Source of the DNA: JAVBLP01 sp052034625
GTDB taxonomy: Bacteria; Elusimicrobiota; Endomicrobiia; Endomicrobiales; Endomicrobiaceae
DNA: 34,190 nucleotides
Assembly (NCBI GenBank): GCA_052034625.1
Contig: JBPOII010000014.1
Span: 1-34,190, forward strand
Reading direction: 5' to 3'
Under the pieces are notes generated by a model that did no database searches, was not told the origin of the DNA, and worked only from the letters and a program-made list of their open reading frames with translations. Shown piece after piece: positions 34,048 to 34,190 of the stretch. Made by a program: the position numbers and the translations under genes. How positions within the stretch are numbered: the stretch's first letter is position 1; each line of letters opens with the position of its first letter.

Positions 34048-34190
34048 TTATTCTATAATTTCTGTTACAACTCCGGACCCTACTGTTCTGCCGCCTTCTC
34101 TTATCGCAAATCTCAGCTGCTTCTCCATCGCTACAGGCGTTATCAACTCTATGTCCATCGTTATATTGTCGCCAGGCATTACCATCTCTA
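34048..34190 (-). CDS. tuf: Elongation factor Tu, C-terminal end (partial)
   Basis: The last 46 codons are in the window; the 5' part lies past the right edge. The translation reads EMVMPGDNITMDIELI, then QLRFAIREGGRTVGSGVVTE and ends IIE, the classic domain 3 end of EF-Tu. It carries aminoacyl-tRNA to the ribosome. It is co-directional with rpsJ. Confidence 0.96.
   Translation of the reverse strand, partial: EMVMPGDNITMDIELITPVAMEKQLRFAIREGGRTVGSGVVTEIIE

Overview
The window is low-GC bacterial DNA with three blocks. The organism cannot be fixed from sequence alone. The zinc-binding forms of S4, S14, L24 and L36, the missing rpmD gene and the rod-shape genes fused behind rplQ fit a little-sampled Gram-negative-type lineage, perhaps Elusimicrobiota or similar; this is inference.

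Block 1 (1-8204, minus strand) is a complete type I-C CRISPR-Cas locus. The order of transcription is cas3, cas5c, cas8c (with an internal cas11c start), cas7c, cas4, cas1, cas2, then an AT-rich leader and the leader-proximal end of the array. The genes overlap or nearly touch and probably form one transcript from an extended -10 promoter near 8199-8204. Four repeats, the outermost truncated by the window edge, and three spacers are visible.

Block 2 (8205-9339) has no credible protein gene. From 8590 to 9230 it holds five consecutive small units on the plus strand. Each has a near-consensus sigma70 promoter (TTGACA or TTGAAA, 16-17 bp, TAnnnT-like), a predicted start exactly 7 nt after the -10 box that coincides with the first base of a long closing stem, and a T-run at or near the end. 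I read this as a tandem array of structured small RNA genes, A to E, of about 62-150 nt. C and E are paralogues whose differences preserve a predicted pseudoknot. I recognise no known family, and this is the strongest candidate for an undescribed system. It lies between the cas promoter and a divergent flavoprotein gene (9340-10902).

Block 3 (10969-34190, minus strand) is a long co-directional housekeeping cluster. In transcription order it holds the tuf end, then the S10, spc and alpha genes (rpsJ to rplQ with secY, adk, map, infA, rpoA), followed directly by mreB, mreC, mreD, mrdA and rodA for rod-shaped wall synthesis. A DUF2207-type membrane protein ends the run. It is split into two frames exactly at a T TTT TTA slippery heptamer in the correct phase, so it is either a programmed -1 frameshift gene or a homopolymer indel. 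A bidirectional terminator (10914-10951) separates blocks 2 and 3.
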